NCBI GenBank assembly: GCA_018857735.1
Contig: JABMCL010000188.1
Coordinates: 905,001-969,000, forward strand
Direction: 5' to 3'
Source of the DNA: Alviniconcha marisindica
Lineage: Eukaryota; Mollusca; Gastropoda; Provannidae
DNA: 64,000 nt
Under the pieces are notes generated by a model. That model ran no database searches. It was not told where the DNA came from and saw only the letters and a program-made list of their open reading frames with translations. The translations under genes were made by a program, and so were the position numbers. Shown here piece after piece: positions 53,228-64,000 of this stretch. The number at the start of each line of letters is the position of its first letter. The stretch's first letter is position 1.

Positions 53228-56200
53228 GTAGACTTAACCTTTTCTGCAGTGCAGAGGAACCCCTGTCAAAAGACCCACCCAACAGACAAACACACAAAAA
53301 GTCTTAATTAAAAGAAGGGAAGTCTTTATTTGGTGAGGGGTCACCAACATTATGGTATTATTTTAACATTTCCTTTGTCTCTTGGGAGAATTTTGTGTGG
53401 CAGCTCAGTGACTCCAGGAGCAATGCTACTCAGCCCAACTAGAACATGTGGCATTGTAGTGTTTACTTTCTGTGAACTAACAGATTATCTACCTTTATCA
53501 TGCACCTTGAAAACTTCCCACATTCTTTGATTTCCAACTGCCTAGGGACCTTTTACATGCATGGTAAGAAGCACATGGGTCCAACTCCAACATGCTTTTT
53601 GTCCTTGCTGAGGGACAGGACAGTCAGTCTAGTAAGTAGTATTCCCACCAGACCAAGCACAAAACTGAGCCTGCCTGGGTTGAGCCTTGGCCAAGCCCAA
53701 GATTTGTGCTGTGTGAAACAACAGTTGATGAATGCCAGGGTTGGCACCCTTTGGCCACTTCACTTCCTACAGAAGGAGTCGCAAACACTTTTCAAAACAT
53801 GCATGCAGCAAATGCAGTGTTTTGAAAAAAGTGCATGCAACCAAACATGACACTACCAAAACACCACAAACACTAGTAGGACTAAACAACACTGCTGTTG
53901 CAGCTGCTGAAGCCTTACCCAAACATGGCAACCATATTTTCCCCACAGAATCAATGAACAGTTAAACTATAGATCAAGCAATCAGGCAGACAACAAACCG
54001 TCAGCTTTTTGCGCCTTCTGTACGACGCCCAAGCTTGGGGTTCCAGGATGAGTCTACCGCCTGGTCGCAGCTGCTGGTACATTCGGGCAAACACTCGCTT
54101 CAGGCCATCATCCCCCCAGTTCAGATGGATCCATTTGGTAATGCTGAGAGCCAGGATGGTGTCATACTCCTCCTTGACATAGCTCAGCTGTTCATCTCTC
54201 TCCAACACGTAATTGCCCTGAAACAAAGCAATCAGTTTCTAACATATAGTTACTCTGATGACTTACTGCTTGCAATCCTACTGTGCATGTCACAAAAGTG
54301 GAAAGACGCTGAAGCTTGTTACTGCTTATAAATACACACCAACTGTTGCACATCAGGTATATACAAGAGGTGGAATCTATCTACTGGTATCAAACATAAA
54401 ACCAAACACAAAACAAATCAAAGCAGCTGAAAGTTTTGTTTTATTTTAAATGGTCCCACTGAGTACTACTACTACTAGTACTAGTCAACCATGGCACTAT
54501 CCACCAAACAGTGACAAAGTTAGACATAAGCTACATCACCCTCCACTTACTTGACAGCTCTAGCAATTCCTCATTTGCTTCATACAGATACTTGTTTGTT
54601 TGCTTCAATAATCTTGAGCGTTACTGTGTGAATTTAGTAATAATGACAGGTGTTACCCACAGTATCAGTCTATTACCATCACTTGAGCACTGTACTGTGG
54701 CATAAGTTGTAACAAATGTGCTTGCATGTGTGTCACTGTGTGTGTGTGATACAGAACTGTGAAGGTGCTTGCATCATTCATAACCACAAGTATGACTATA
54801 GTGATAATATGCACACTGCAGCATATACCAGTACACAGTAAACTAAATGTGTCTGCTGCTGTCATCCTACTCCTCTTTTATTTACAATAAAACTATTAAA
54901 AGTCTAAATTATTGGCAAAGTCCTTCAGCCCAGACTACAAGTACAAAGTTGTGAACTTGAGTACTTACTTGCATGAACATGATGTTTTTGGGAAAGAAGT
55001 TGCTTGGGTTTGTGAGCGCTGGCAGGGGTTCAATAGGTCCATACTCTGTCATGGACACAGGGTATTTCTTCATCTCGTCCTTGTTTGCAAGGTTCTGGAA
55101 CCTTTTGATGTTCTGCCGAGCTGCCCGGATCAGGTTGGGATCAATGTCCATTCCTACAATCTTCTGAGGATGGAAGAGCTTTGCAACAGCCAGTGTCACA
55201 TGACCAGCATTACAGCCAATGTCAAGCACATCTTTGCCCTCAAACCATTCCAACCTGAAATACTGAAGACGAAGATCGGGCTCCATCTCCGGTGTTCGGT
55301 AGCCATAATAACGACTGTAGTTGCCATGTTTGAAGACAGGATTCTTTGCAAATTTCATAGGGGTAGGGGTTTTGGTCTCTTCTTCCTGCTTTTTCACCTT
55401 GCTGCTTCCTGATCCAAAACTTAAGCGACGCATCTTCCTTGGGGTACTGGACATGCTGACATCAGGACTGCTAGATCGACGGAAGTGCAACGCCTTGGTA
55501 GCGCTTGCCGCTGCCTCTCTCGAGCACTCACTGACAGTTCTGCGGCGCTTGCGAATTTGTGCGGGATCTGGTCGCAGGACAGGTGAAACAATGGAGTCAA
55601 CAGTCCTTGATGGAGGACCTCTGAGAACAGATCTTCCCCGAGATTTATCTGGGGAAATGTTTGCCGAGAGGTTGGTGTCTATTTTTAACACTTCCATTGA
55701 AGACTGCTTGTCTTTTGACGACTGCTCCTCTTCAGCTGGCGACTTTAGGTTTGGGTATCGCCACAGCCGTTTGAAATCCCTTTCTTTCTTTTCTTGCTCT
55801 TTGATAACTCTCTCACGCTCCTCCTTGCCAAATGGTTCTATTCGAAGCGCTTTCCGTAATGATTTCCTGTCTCGTGGGACTTCCTGTCTCTCTTCCTCAT
55901 CAATTGGTGACTGCAGGATTGGGTACATCCTGCTTCTCTGTTGCTCCTGCTTCATTACTCTTTCATATTCTAATCGGTTGTTGTATTGTTCACTTTGTCC
56001 CATTCTAAAATGTCCCATGAGATGCTTCTGATGCGTGCGTTTGTTTCCTGATTGACTCTGAGAGGGTGGAGGACATGTTGATCTACTTGCTGTCTTCTGT
56101 TTTTTGGAGGCCTTGTCAACTGTCTTCTCACTGGTCTCTTTGTTCAGCACATCCATCTCCATGTCTATGATGCCTTGGCCATCATTGTTAATTCTGCTCT

Positions 56201-57239
56201 GCGGCACACACTGGCCAACACCGCTTGTCCTCGACTTGGCCAAGTCACTTTTGTAAGACTCTGAGACACTGTGACTAGAGCTAGGCTCCCCATCTGATGG
56301 TACACCCCTCGAGTTTGGCTCCACTTTAACAGTGTCTGCAATGCTGGGCTCTGTTTTATGGGATGCACTGTCAACTTTCACAGCATCTTTACTGGAACAG
56401 ACCTCCGCCGCCAGTTCCACAGTCACAGCCACTGGCTTATGCTTCTCTGGAGCTTCTGAGCTAGACAGGACACTAGCACTTGACTGACTGGAAACATGGC
56501 CAATGGCACCATCAGAGGTTTTGGACAGATTGGAAGTTGCTGGTGCATGGGGTGGAATGGAACTGCTGTCTGCTGTGCTGCTGCCAGACTGAGATGTGGG
56601 GACTTCAGCTCCTGCAGTCACTGCAGGGTCTTTCTTCCTGGACCTGACTCGCTTCCTTTTATTGGGATTATAAGGCAGGCAGACAGGTGTCTGGTCATCT
56701 TCTCTCTGTGTCAGACCAAGTGGATCCTCATGGTTCGTTGGAATAAAATTGTTCACTGGTTTGTCAAAACGTTTTGGATCTGGTTCTGGTAATGCAGGTG
56801 GGTCAGGAAGCTCTTCCCCCCTGCCAATAGCCTGGAGATTCAATGGGTCTGAGATACTTCCTCCTGGGACACGGGACAGCACCTGGGGTCGTGACCAAGC
56901 AACTGAACCCATAGAATAGCGACGTGCACGTTCTCCTTGTCCACCTCCATATCTATCTGTTCTACCTTTTCCACTTCCAGGTGCAACAGAGAGACGTCGT
57001 CTTTTAAGCCTGTATGACTCATTGGGTGCTAACCCTGAAATACTCACGGAGCGTGTCCTGTACCTCTCATGACAGTGGCCGGCCCTTCCTCTCCCTCTTG
57101 CTGGGGGTCTTTTGCATCTTATTCTATCCATGCCTCTACCACCGAAACTTTTCCAGTCATTTGTGTCTGCAGAGCAGAAAAAGTCATCTGTGGCAAAATT
57201 ACCAAACTGAAACCGAGGTCTTTTTGAGTACAGGCTCAT
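49996..57239 (-). CDS. MEPCE: 7SK snRNA methylphosphate capping enzyme with long repetitive C-terminus (4 exons)
   Basis: Family knowledge: MEPCE/BCDIN3 adds a gamma-monomethyl cap to 7SK RNA and stays in the 7SK snRNP that restrains P-TEFb in the nucleus. Join 54969-57239, 53999-54217, 52790-52913, 49996-51338: about 1318 aa, against 689 aa in human. Seen: basic Arg-rich N-terminus; DPLNL (131-135), DPLGL (172-176) and [10 protein letters not shown] (194-203), as in vertebrate MEPCE; a tandem duplication at about 426-521; the methyltransferase domain from [11 protein letters not shown] (638) with SAM motif [10 protein letters not shown] (671), GMDID (696), [13 protein letters not shown] (about 781) and [12 protein letters not shown] (807); and [10 protein letters not shown] (873), which in human is almost the end. 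Residues 887-1318 are an extra low-complexity tail. Catalytic domain intact; identification is firm. Confidence 0.96.
51882..52573. mobile_element. piggyBac-like MITE in MEPCE intron 3
   Basis: A 692-bp insertion bounded by TTAA on each side (51878-51881 and 52574-52577). Terminal inverted repeats begin CCCACTTGGCCCCAGACC and are mirrored by GGTCTGGGGCCAAGTGGG at 52556-52573. TTAA targets with CCC...GGG ends are the signature of piggyBac elements. No transposase ORF, so it is non-autonomous. Confidence 0.88.
52790..52913 (-). CDS. MEPCE: MEPCE exon 3
   Basis: 41 codons plus one base: [20 protein letters not shown] and [20 protein letters not shown] + K, between a TTGTGCAG acceptor and a GTAAGG donor. 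Matches vertebrate ETIYKNYYRIQLKPEQFSSY. Confidence 0.95.
52914..53998 (-). other. MEPCE intron 2
   Basis: 1085 bp with a (GT)n run at 53200-53227. Nothing else recognised. Confidence 0.85.
53999..54217 (-). CDS. MEPCE: MEPCE exon 2 (methyltransferase core)
   Basis: 73 codons, [10 protein letters not shown]...YRRRKKLT, between a TTGTTTCAG acceptor and a GTTTGT donor, phase 0 both sides. Contains [18 protein letters not shown] and [14 protein letters not shown], nearly identical in vertebrate MEPCE. Confidence 0.96.
54218..54968 (-). other. MEPCE intron 1
   Basis: 751 bp, AT-rich, no repeats of note or exon-like sequence. Confidence 0.85.
54969..57239 (-). CDS. MEPCE: MEPCE exon 1 (N-terminus and SAM-binding motif I)
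   Basis: 757 codons from ATG at 57239 to a CAA|GTAAGT donor in phase 0. Holds the disordered basic N-terminal half and the first half of the methyltransferase fold, ending [10 protein letters not shown]. The ATG starts the only long open frame and follows in-frame non-coding sequence. Confidence 0.96.
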
Positions 57240-57629
57240 GCTTCCAACAACTAGCTCTGTCGCGAGTTGTTATGAAACTCCACGTGCTTTCACGTACACA
57301 ACAGGAAACACCCTTCCACCGCCCTGCGCACTGCCTGCGTTGCAGATGGAACGACAGAAGAACGTAGTAGTGTCACAGCGCCCCCAAGCGGGCGATTGAT
57401 TTTTTTCCAACAGCTCGAAACGTAAACAACACGCGTCCTGCACAGTTTCTCCACAAATAATTGGCTTGAGGGAGCAGAAAAGATTCCAATATATACAGAC
57501 GACAATAAATGACTGTTCTTCACCTCCAAAAATTAGTCAAATGTCCTTTAAATCTACCACCACACGGCTTCTCCATTCTCCTCGCTAGCGCAAGGCGATA
57601 GCAAGTTGCGCATGTTAGAGTGGCGCATC
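57240..57629. promoter_or_regulatory. Probable bidirectional promoter, MEPCE / Lys-rich gene
   Basis: About 370-390 bp between the MEPCE start codon and the candidate first exon of the plus-strand gene. It is relatively CpG-rich (CTGTCGCGAG, AAGCGGGCGATT, ACACGCGTCC), has CACGTG at 57277-57282, and has no TATA box. Head-to-head spacing this small usually means a shared promoter; transcription starts cannot be placed. Confidence 0.5.
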
Positions 57630-57681
57630 ATGGGAAAGTTGCCAGCGGAAGTGAGAAATTTGTCGTCTGGTCGTCTGCTTG
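57612..57681 (+). CDS. Candidate first coding exon of Lys-rich gene
   Basis: In-frame ATGs at 57612 and 57630 lead through MGKLPAEVRNLSSGRLL to CTT G|GTAAAG, leaving phase 1. The exon at 60488 needs exactly two bases before its open frame, so the join is in frame, and so is the join to the candidate exon at 59270. Support is only frame and splice-site logic. Confidence 0.35.
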
Positions 57682-57689
57682 GTAAAGAA

Positions 57690-59260
57690 CTACACTTTTC
57701 GTGCTCTCGCACGTATGCATTTAGATCCACAGTTTACAGATTGTTCTTTTGCACCAACTTCTTTGAAGTTAGTAATGTGTGTTGCTGCATTTATATCTGC
57801 ATTTCTGTGTATTGTTTATGTCAATCGGCTCAGATGGCTTTGGCGTGCAGTTTCAGCTTCAGTTGGTGCTTTGGATGAAAGCGGGAATTATGAAGTGGTA
57901 AAAACATACTTAGTTGGATGAAACCTGTCACTGAAATCAAAGGGAGGCAGAATCTGAAGTAAAGCACAGTTTTACTCCAAAAAAATTCTTGCGCACCACC
58001 AGTTATGGTATGTTGACCAAACTACTGGGATTACCACAGGATAACGTACTGGATAAGAACTGCGAAGACCGCACGGCTATTTCTTCAGCCCCTTCACTCG
58101 CGTTTTACACAGAGTCGACTAGCCTTGGCCGCAGTCTTCACAACCTGTGTACAGCCAGTCCCCACCCCCTCATGTATATAGTCTTAATGTTAAATTAGCT
58201 GTCTTATTTAGTCTATTGTTTTAATAACGCCCAAGGCTAAACACATTGCTGTGTAACTTGCAACACTGTCAAACTCCAATCCTTGACAGGAATAACTCAT
58301 AATTATTACTAGGTGCGAGGGGGAGGGTGGGGGGTATTTTAGCTAAATACAGCAAATCAAGGATTGTGATTTCATTCCGACTAATGCCCACTCACAAAGT
58401 TTCCTGTGCTTTGTGAATTTGCCGAGAGTCTGAGACGCAGAGCGCAAGCATCCTCTGGAAAGCCAAAAAGTCCTTTGAATGAGACTATAAATCAAGGTTC
58501 CCCCACATGTATTCCCATACAAAAAGACCACTTACGCACATTAAAGATCCAGCAGTGCATCACCCAATGTCAAGAATTTCTGCACTAAAAATGAGTTGTC
58601 AAACAGTTGAAGCTGGACAATATATATTATATTATAAATATACAGTATATAATACACAAGAAGTTCTACTATAAATATAATGGCCCTCTTGAATATAAAA
58701 CTACACAAAACTGCTACATAAGATGGTGTTTGTTTAAGGCAGAAGAAATACTGTACAGATCTGGACAAATTAGTAACTGGAAATTGAGAAAACACATCTC
58801 TGACAGATTCACACCCCTGTGACTAAATTGACCTGCCATTTGTTCTGGCCACTAAATGTCTAAAGCTGGAAAGGCTATTTACACAGCATGCTATTCACAC
58901 AGCTGAGTATACTCACTCTACTGAATTTACATATATCTCAGGAGTTATTTCATAGATCATATATATATATATGCCTGTTCCAATATTTGTTTCAGCCAGA
59001 GCGTTTATATCTGTCCAGAGAGTATTAGACTATTACTGTTAGTATTACTACTGCCTCAGCATGTGGTCTTGGAGCTCTTTTGATTAAAAAATATGTATGT
59101 CCATGGGCAGTCTGCCACGTTACTAATCATCTTCAGATTAAGTTTTTTGGCTTGAAATACATTTCAAAACAGACTGGTTGTTGCAGATTTGAGAACATGG
59201 ATGGATGGTGTAAACAAAATAACAAGTTTCAAGTTGATTATTTTGAAAGTTACTGATTGT
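57690..59260. other. Non-coding, presumed first intron of Lys-rich gene
   Basis: AT-rich with short (TA)n runs near 58619-58655 and 58958-58972. No supported exon. Confidence 0.5.
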
Positions 59261-59269
59261 CTATTGCAG

Positions 59270-59323
59270 ATCTGAGGACAAGGATGGATGGTGCGAAGAA
59301 AACAGCCAAAAATACCTTTTCTG
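59270..59323 (+). CDS. Candidate 54-bp symmetric exon of Lys-rich gene
   Basis: After a TTGTCTATTGCAG acceptor, 18 codons (including MDGAKKTAKNTFS) run to TCT G|GTATTT, phase 1 in and out, so inclusion or skipping both keep the frame between 57681 and 60488. The Lys-rich composition fits. A diverged duplicate lies about 90 bp upstream (59175-59215). Low confidence. Confidence 0.3.
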
Positions 59324-59479
59324 GTATTTTCTCTTTTATATGTGTTTGTTGTGTTTGGCCCATACACTATAAAATTAAAAACTAGATTACTGAAAAAGTA
59401 TACAAATGAAACAAGTGAAAGCAGATTGTTGGTTTGCATTGATGTCTGCTCTTGCTGTGCTAAAATCTGTTTCCTGTAA

Positions 59480-60487
59480 CAGTCAAATAAACAGTTATTT
59501 TCTAGTTAGTGGATAATTTACTCCCTATAAGTTTAATTTTTGCCTCAAAGATTCTTCAGAACTGTTCTAAACTGTCACCAGAAACACAAAATTATTCACT
59601 TTATTGGTGGCACTTTTTGTTTCTTCAGCGCTAGTTAGTATTGGCAGTAAGGTGAGCAAGACAAAATGTTTATTTTTTGACCCACATGAAACATCATACT
59701 AGAGTCTGAGTATAGTAATTATTATAATATTTAAGATTGTAAATTTTAGCAGCCTGTATGTGTGCACACACACATTATACACTATTTTTACCACCCCTCC
59801 TCCATTACCTCAGTCACAATCACTACAGTACGCAGTATAATTACAGCATTGATCTTTAAATACACACATAAAATTTACTGTAATTATAAAACAGGGTTTA
59901 TAACCATGCATGTCTCCGAATTAAATCATTGCTAATACTGTTGTGTAGTTTATAGTTCTTGATGCAGTGCTTTAGTGGGTACATGTGATGTATGTTGTGT
60001 AGTATCTGTGCATTAATTAACACACTATACAGTGAATGCAACTTTGCTGAAGTCCAGCCTGTGTCTCTGGAGGCATGTCACAACAGACAAAATCAGTCAT
60101 CTTACTACTTTTTCTAACATTTGCACTCGGCCGTCTCCTTCAACATGGAGGGCTGCATTCTGGCATCACAGCCGGCTTGCGTGTCAACCTGCAGGTGCTT
60201 ACACTGTTAGCGTTAGACAGAATGACCACAATTGATCACTGAAAGAGCCAGCCTGGCAGTGCAAAAAGTATTGAGGAGTGACAACTAAAAGGAATAAGAA
60301 CAGCTCACCTAAGGGGATGATCACAAGACTGAATCTTAAAGTACAAGAATCAAGAAAAAAAGGCAAACACAGTAACGCTGGCACTAGTGACCGTAGCAGT
60401 ATAATGGTAATTGGTCTTAACATGTGACAAGTTTCATTCCCAGAACAAATTTGTTTCATTTATAGTTTTGTTCCTTTTCTTTTGCAG
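59480..60487. other. Non-coding, intron of Lys-rich gene
   Basis: AT-rich, no repeat array and no exon-like sequence recognised before the acceptor at 60487. Confidence 0.6.
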
Positions 60488-60564
60488 TTCCCTGTGCCAA
60501 GAAACAGGAGTCCCAAAATCCAAGTGATTCCACATCAATTCTAAAAGTGAAAGAGAAAAAGAAG
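60488..60564 (+). CDS. Lys-rich gene exon (77 bp)
   Basis: TTCTTTTGCAG acceptor, two bases, then PCAKKQESQNPSDSTSILKV and KEKKK, ending at AAG|GTATGT (phase 0). The other two frames contain stops. Confidence 0.75.
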
Positions 60565-60594
60565 GTATGTGGCACATTATACTTGTAGTTATAC

Positions 60595-60625
<31 letters not shown>

Positions 60626-63600
60626 GATGTAATACAGGTGATATAATACAGGTGAAAGGTTTCATAGATGAGCAAAAAAGAATGCATGGTGCAACTGCAA
60701 GTTCAGCTCATACACAGAATTGAAAGAGTAAGTAACTGGCAATGGAAGCAGATTTTACATTTGCCCTGTATTGCTATCTCCCTCATGCTCAGACCTCATG
60801 AGTGCAATCACAGATATATAAAATATCTTCTTGCCATTTTTTTTACTGCCACCTAATTGTGACCGAGTAACATTTCAGCCAATCACGATATTATAACATA
60901 TCAGTTCAAGCAGCCAAAAACAGAATCTGAAACAAATTTGACTGTAAGCATTCTTAAGAGAGACATACATGTCAGCCTTGTGCTCACATTCAGTCTTGAC
61001 AAAACTTGACATCAATACTCAGCTGATTATGCTTTTGTGCACTGACATTGCTGCTGATGTTCTGGCACATTCTGATATAATAATAATTAATGTATTTATA
61101 AAGTGCAAAATCTTGTCTGTAGAGACTATTCTAAGGGCATACACATAAAATAGATGCACACACACAGGCATCCACACCTACAAGCATACTGACTATACAA
61201 AGCTCAATTTACACAACTTAAAACAGGCAGCAAACTGAGACTTGAGACAGATAAAGACAGCAGTACAGAACATAAAACATGGCAGGTCTATGCTCGACTA
61301 TAGTTTTGGGAAAAGAAATGTTTTGTAGGTTACACTTGAATGAGTCCAGGGGGGGTTTCTGTAGGAGAGGAAGGGGAAGGTTATTCCATGTAGATGGACT
61401 GAAGACAAAAAAGGCGCAGGAACCAGCAGTGGAGAGTCTGGTGCAAGGAATCTGGAGGCTTTGAGAGTATCACAGCAGAGATCACTGCTCATCTGATTAT
61501 CCTTTGTACATTGATACCACTGTTCTTGATGAATGGAATATACTGTCAAACTGAGGGATACCTGCAGGAGTAAAGTTACTGGATCCCACTGTACAGTATT
61601 AAACAGTTGTGCAAAATGTGCGCAGTAGTATGACCCCTGCCCCAACATCCCAGTTCAGTGTTCTCACCATGCAGGCTTGGCTTTTGTTGATGTCCTTCAT
61701 GTGTACTCTGTTGAATTCATACAGCTGATTGTGTATTGTAACAGTTATGTGATGCTGTTGTTTTCTTGTATAACCTTTAATATCTACCTTACCTATCGTT
61801 TTCCAGAAAACAGAGAAGGAAAATAAGCCAGAGTGCAACCAAACTAAAGTGCAGGGCAAGGCAGCTGTTTCTAAAACACAAAAAGATAAGAAACTAGCAT
61901 GCAAAAATGACCAAACAGTAAAGACAGAGGACAAAGAGAAGAAACAAGTAAGTAGCAGATCCAAGCAGAGTACAGCAAAGAAAGTTCGAACCTTAACCGA
62001 TGCAGAGTACAAAGACATTTTTAAGGCTGTAATCAACATTGATCTCTCTGTGTGTGCTGAGGAAGATGAGGGAGAACCCCAGGCTCTTTGTGAAGATGTA
62101 TACACAGCTCTTACCCAGGAAGACAGCCAGGATGAGTCTGAGGCGAAAGAGGCTGATGATGGCACTACAGCAGAGTATTTGAAAGATAAGCAGTCAGCAT
62201 GCAAGGAGAATAAGACACAAGATAATAAACATCCGCACAATACACTTGCTGGTCGTGCAAAGCCTTCAGCTGACAAAGATCAGGCAAGTGATATAGGAGA
62301 TGGTCAAACTCTGAAGAATAACGTTAGAAGAGATGAATCCTTTGAGCAGTCAGAAACTACCAAGAGCAAGGGAAGCAAAAGTGATACAGAGGATGGTAAG
62401 ACAACAATGGGACAAAAATGCAGGAAGAAAGTGAAGAGGGAAACTGACGTGAAAAAAGAGAGCGACAGCAAAGAGGAAGATCATGCCCAAGGAGAAGGCA
62501 CCAAGAAAGGCAGAGAAAAGCAGCATGGAAGAGAGATGGATAAAAACAGAAGTAACAGAAGAAAGGCAGGGGAAGAGAATGTCAGTAAAAACAAGAAAGA
62601 AAAGGAACACCCATGTGAGAAACTTGATACAGAAGGAGAAGATGAAGGAGGGGTGTCAGAAACTGAGAAGACTGAAAACAACAAACTCAGTAGAGGGAAA
62701 AAAGGAAAGGAGAAAGCAAAAGTTGAAATGACCTCTGAAGCAGAAGAGAACGATGATGTTGTGTCAGTGGTCAGCAATCAGTCCATTAGCAGCAGCTTAC
62801 TGGAAATGGCTGTAGAAGTTGACCAGTGGGACAGGTATATTGTTTTTAGCTCGCATTTTTTCTTTTTTCTCTTTCTTTTAACATAAAAAGATGTGTGTAA
62901 TGATCAGTGTTGGTAGGTTGTTAAAGTAATACAAACTTTAACCTTGAGATTTTTAGACACTTATTAATGCCATAAATGTAAAGGCTTTAATGATGGCAAG
63001 ACTTTCATACCTTTACTTTAGCCATTTGTACCACTTTCACCATTGGTGATCTTGACCTTGTTTCCAGATTACAGCAGTGGCAAACATTTGAAACTAAAAG
63101 TTTTTTTTCTGGTAAATTCTGAATCTTATCTATCAGCTGCATACTGAGCTGGTTCTTAATACGTTGGCTAAACCACGGATATGGTACTGTTTTTGTGTTC
63201 ACAAGACTGTAACTTCAACCAAGTTTTAAACTTTACATTATTTTAACCCATTTATACCAGATTTGATTCATCCTGATATGATGGCCCTGTGTGGTTGACA
63301 GGATGCTGAAGTTCAGTTACTAATGTTCTCACCATGCCAGCATTTGATGACCTTATTTGAAGGTCACAGATATCAGGCAAAACAGCAAGCCGTATTTGCT
63401 CAATATGTTCTTGTTGTGCTGCGGGAGTCTTTAAAAATTATGTAAAACTTTTTTTTCTTTTTTCTTTTTAATCTGTTTACAGTGTTACTGTGAGTCATGT
63501 CAATGTTTAACAGTTTGTGCTGTATTTTAATTAATATCAAATTATTTTATTGCATTTCATCATTATACCTTCTGTACAGGAAAAAAATTAAATTGTAAAT

Positions 63601-64000
63601 TTAGTTTTATGCGACAGTTGTAATAACACTGTGAAACTATGAGCAGTTTTTAAATCTTAACCTATATAACGTCATTGACCCAGAGAATATTAAAACAATG
63701 TTAGAAGTGCCTTAAACATTGCTTGAATTTAAACCTTTTCTACACATTTTTAAAGCTTGAATTGAGAATCAGAAACTAACAAGATTTTGGTCCAGGGCAG
63801 CTGAATTGTGAAAACTGGTAAATATTCTTTGATGTGTGGCATTTTTGATTGCACAGACCAGAAGACATACAGCAGAACAATGAACATACACCACAAGCCA
63901 GCGATGCTGAGACTGAACCACACGCAGGAACTCCGACCATCGCTCAGAAACCCAAAAAAGTGAAGAGGAGGGAAAATCAGCTTGCTCCTCGCAAGCTCTG
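60488..64000 (+). CDS. Lysine/glutamate-rich protein of unknown function (partial, 3 exons seen)
   Basis: Exons 60488-60564, 61807-62834 and 63857-64000 (runs off the edge) join in one frame of about 415 codons with proper GT/AG sites. The product is hydrophilic and highly charged, with Lys/Glu/Asp/Ser-rich stretches (KEKKKKTEKENKP, KKVKRE, GKKGKEKAKVE, KKVKRRENQ) and basic clusters that look like nuclear localisation signals. One segment is less biased and may be a conserved motif: RTLTDAEYKDIFKAVINIDL (about 61990-62046). A second is SLLEMAVEVDQWDRPEDI across the last junction. I do not recognise the family; a nuclear or nucleolar/chromatin role is only a guess from composition. Divergently transcribed from MEPCE. 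Confidence 0.75.
61076..61450 (+). repeat. CA-bearing dispersed element, copy 3
   Basis: TTTATAAAGTGCAAAATCTT then GTCTGTAGAGACTATTCTAA, a CA-rich part, and ACAAGCATACTGACTATACA matching copy 1 at 6468. The later part (AAATGTTTTGTAGGTTACACTTGAA) matches copy 2. Lies in an intron of the Lys-rich gene. Confidence 0.75.
61807..62834 (+). CDS. Lys-rich gene large exon (1028 bp)
   Basis: CGTTTTCCAG acceptor, open throughout in phase 0 (KTEKENKPECNQTK...VEVDQWD), ending GAC AG|GTATAT (phase 2). The open frame of more than 340 codons and coherent composition support coding. Confidence 0.88.
63857..64000 (+). CDS. Lys-rich gene exon, runs off right edge
   Basis: GATTGCACAG acceptor; the first base completes an Arg codon, then PEDIQQNNEHTPQASDAETE and onward to KKVKRRENQLAPRKL. 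Open to the window end. Confidence 0.8.

Overview
This is a eukaryotic (animal) genomic window, most likely from a marine gastropod mollusc. The genes are split by GT...AG introns. The encoded proteins are metazoan families (a CLC-6 type chloride/proton exchanger, an SPSB SPRY/SOCS-box protein, and the 7SK capping enzyme MEPCE). Most of the remaining DNA is microsatellite, minisatellite and small dispersed repeats of the kinds common in mollusc genomes. The organism call is inference; no species-specific marker was identified.

Layout. (1) 1-15.3 kb: the 5' half of a CLCN6-like gene on the minus strand. It comprises eight small coding exons (start codon at 15241, last visible exon ending at 514), and the rest of the gene lies off the left edge. 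About 0.6 kb of coding sequence sits in about 14.7 kb of introns that are mostly tandem repeat. (2) 15.3-27.1 kb: no coding sequence supported. The stretch is AT-rich with dispersed repeats and may include the 3' UTR of the next gene. (3) 27.1-36.3 kb: an SPSB1/SPSB4-like gene on the minus strand, with a main exon carrying the SPRY domain, a terminal exon carrying the SOCS box, and a probable untranslated first exon near 36.2-36.3 kb. (4) 32-45 kb: a repeat-rich interval with two decayed LINE reverse-transcriptase tails, a tRNA-derived SINE with intact A and B boxes, an inverted-repeat-flanked coding relic, a young 79-bp tandem array and a 45-bp minisatellite with nested GT tracts. (5) 45-50 kb: non-coding, probably 3' flank of MEPCE. 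(6) 50.0-57.2 kb: a complete four-exon MEPCE gene on the minus strand. It encodes about 1318 aa, nearly twice the human length because of a repetitive C-terminal extension, and its third intron holds a piggyBac-like MITE with TTAA target sites. (7) 57.6-64.0 kb: a plus-strand gene for a Lys/Glu-rich protein that I do not recognise. It is divergent from MEPCE across about 370 bp and runs off the right edge.

The four genes are unrelated housekeeping or signalling genes: late-endosomal Cl-/H+ exchange, ubiquitin-ligase substrate recruitment, and 7SK RNA capping/P-TEFb control. They do not form a pathway. The strongest oddities are a 50-bp minisatellite that carries copies of a CLCN6 splice donor, the open-frame MEPCE extension, the piggyBac-type MITE, and the inverted-repeat-flanked relic at 34.3-34.8 kb. 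I found no operon, CRISPR array or convincing novel multi-gene system.
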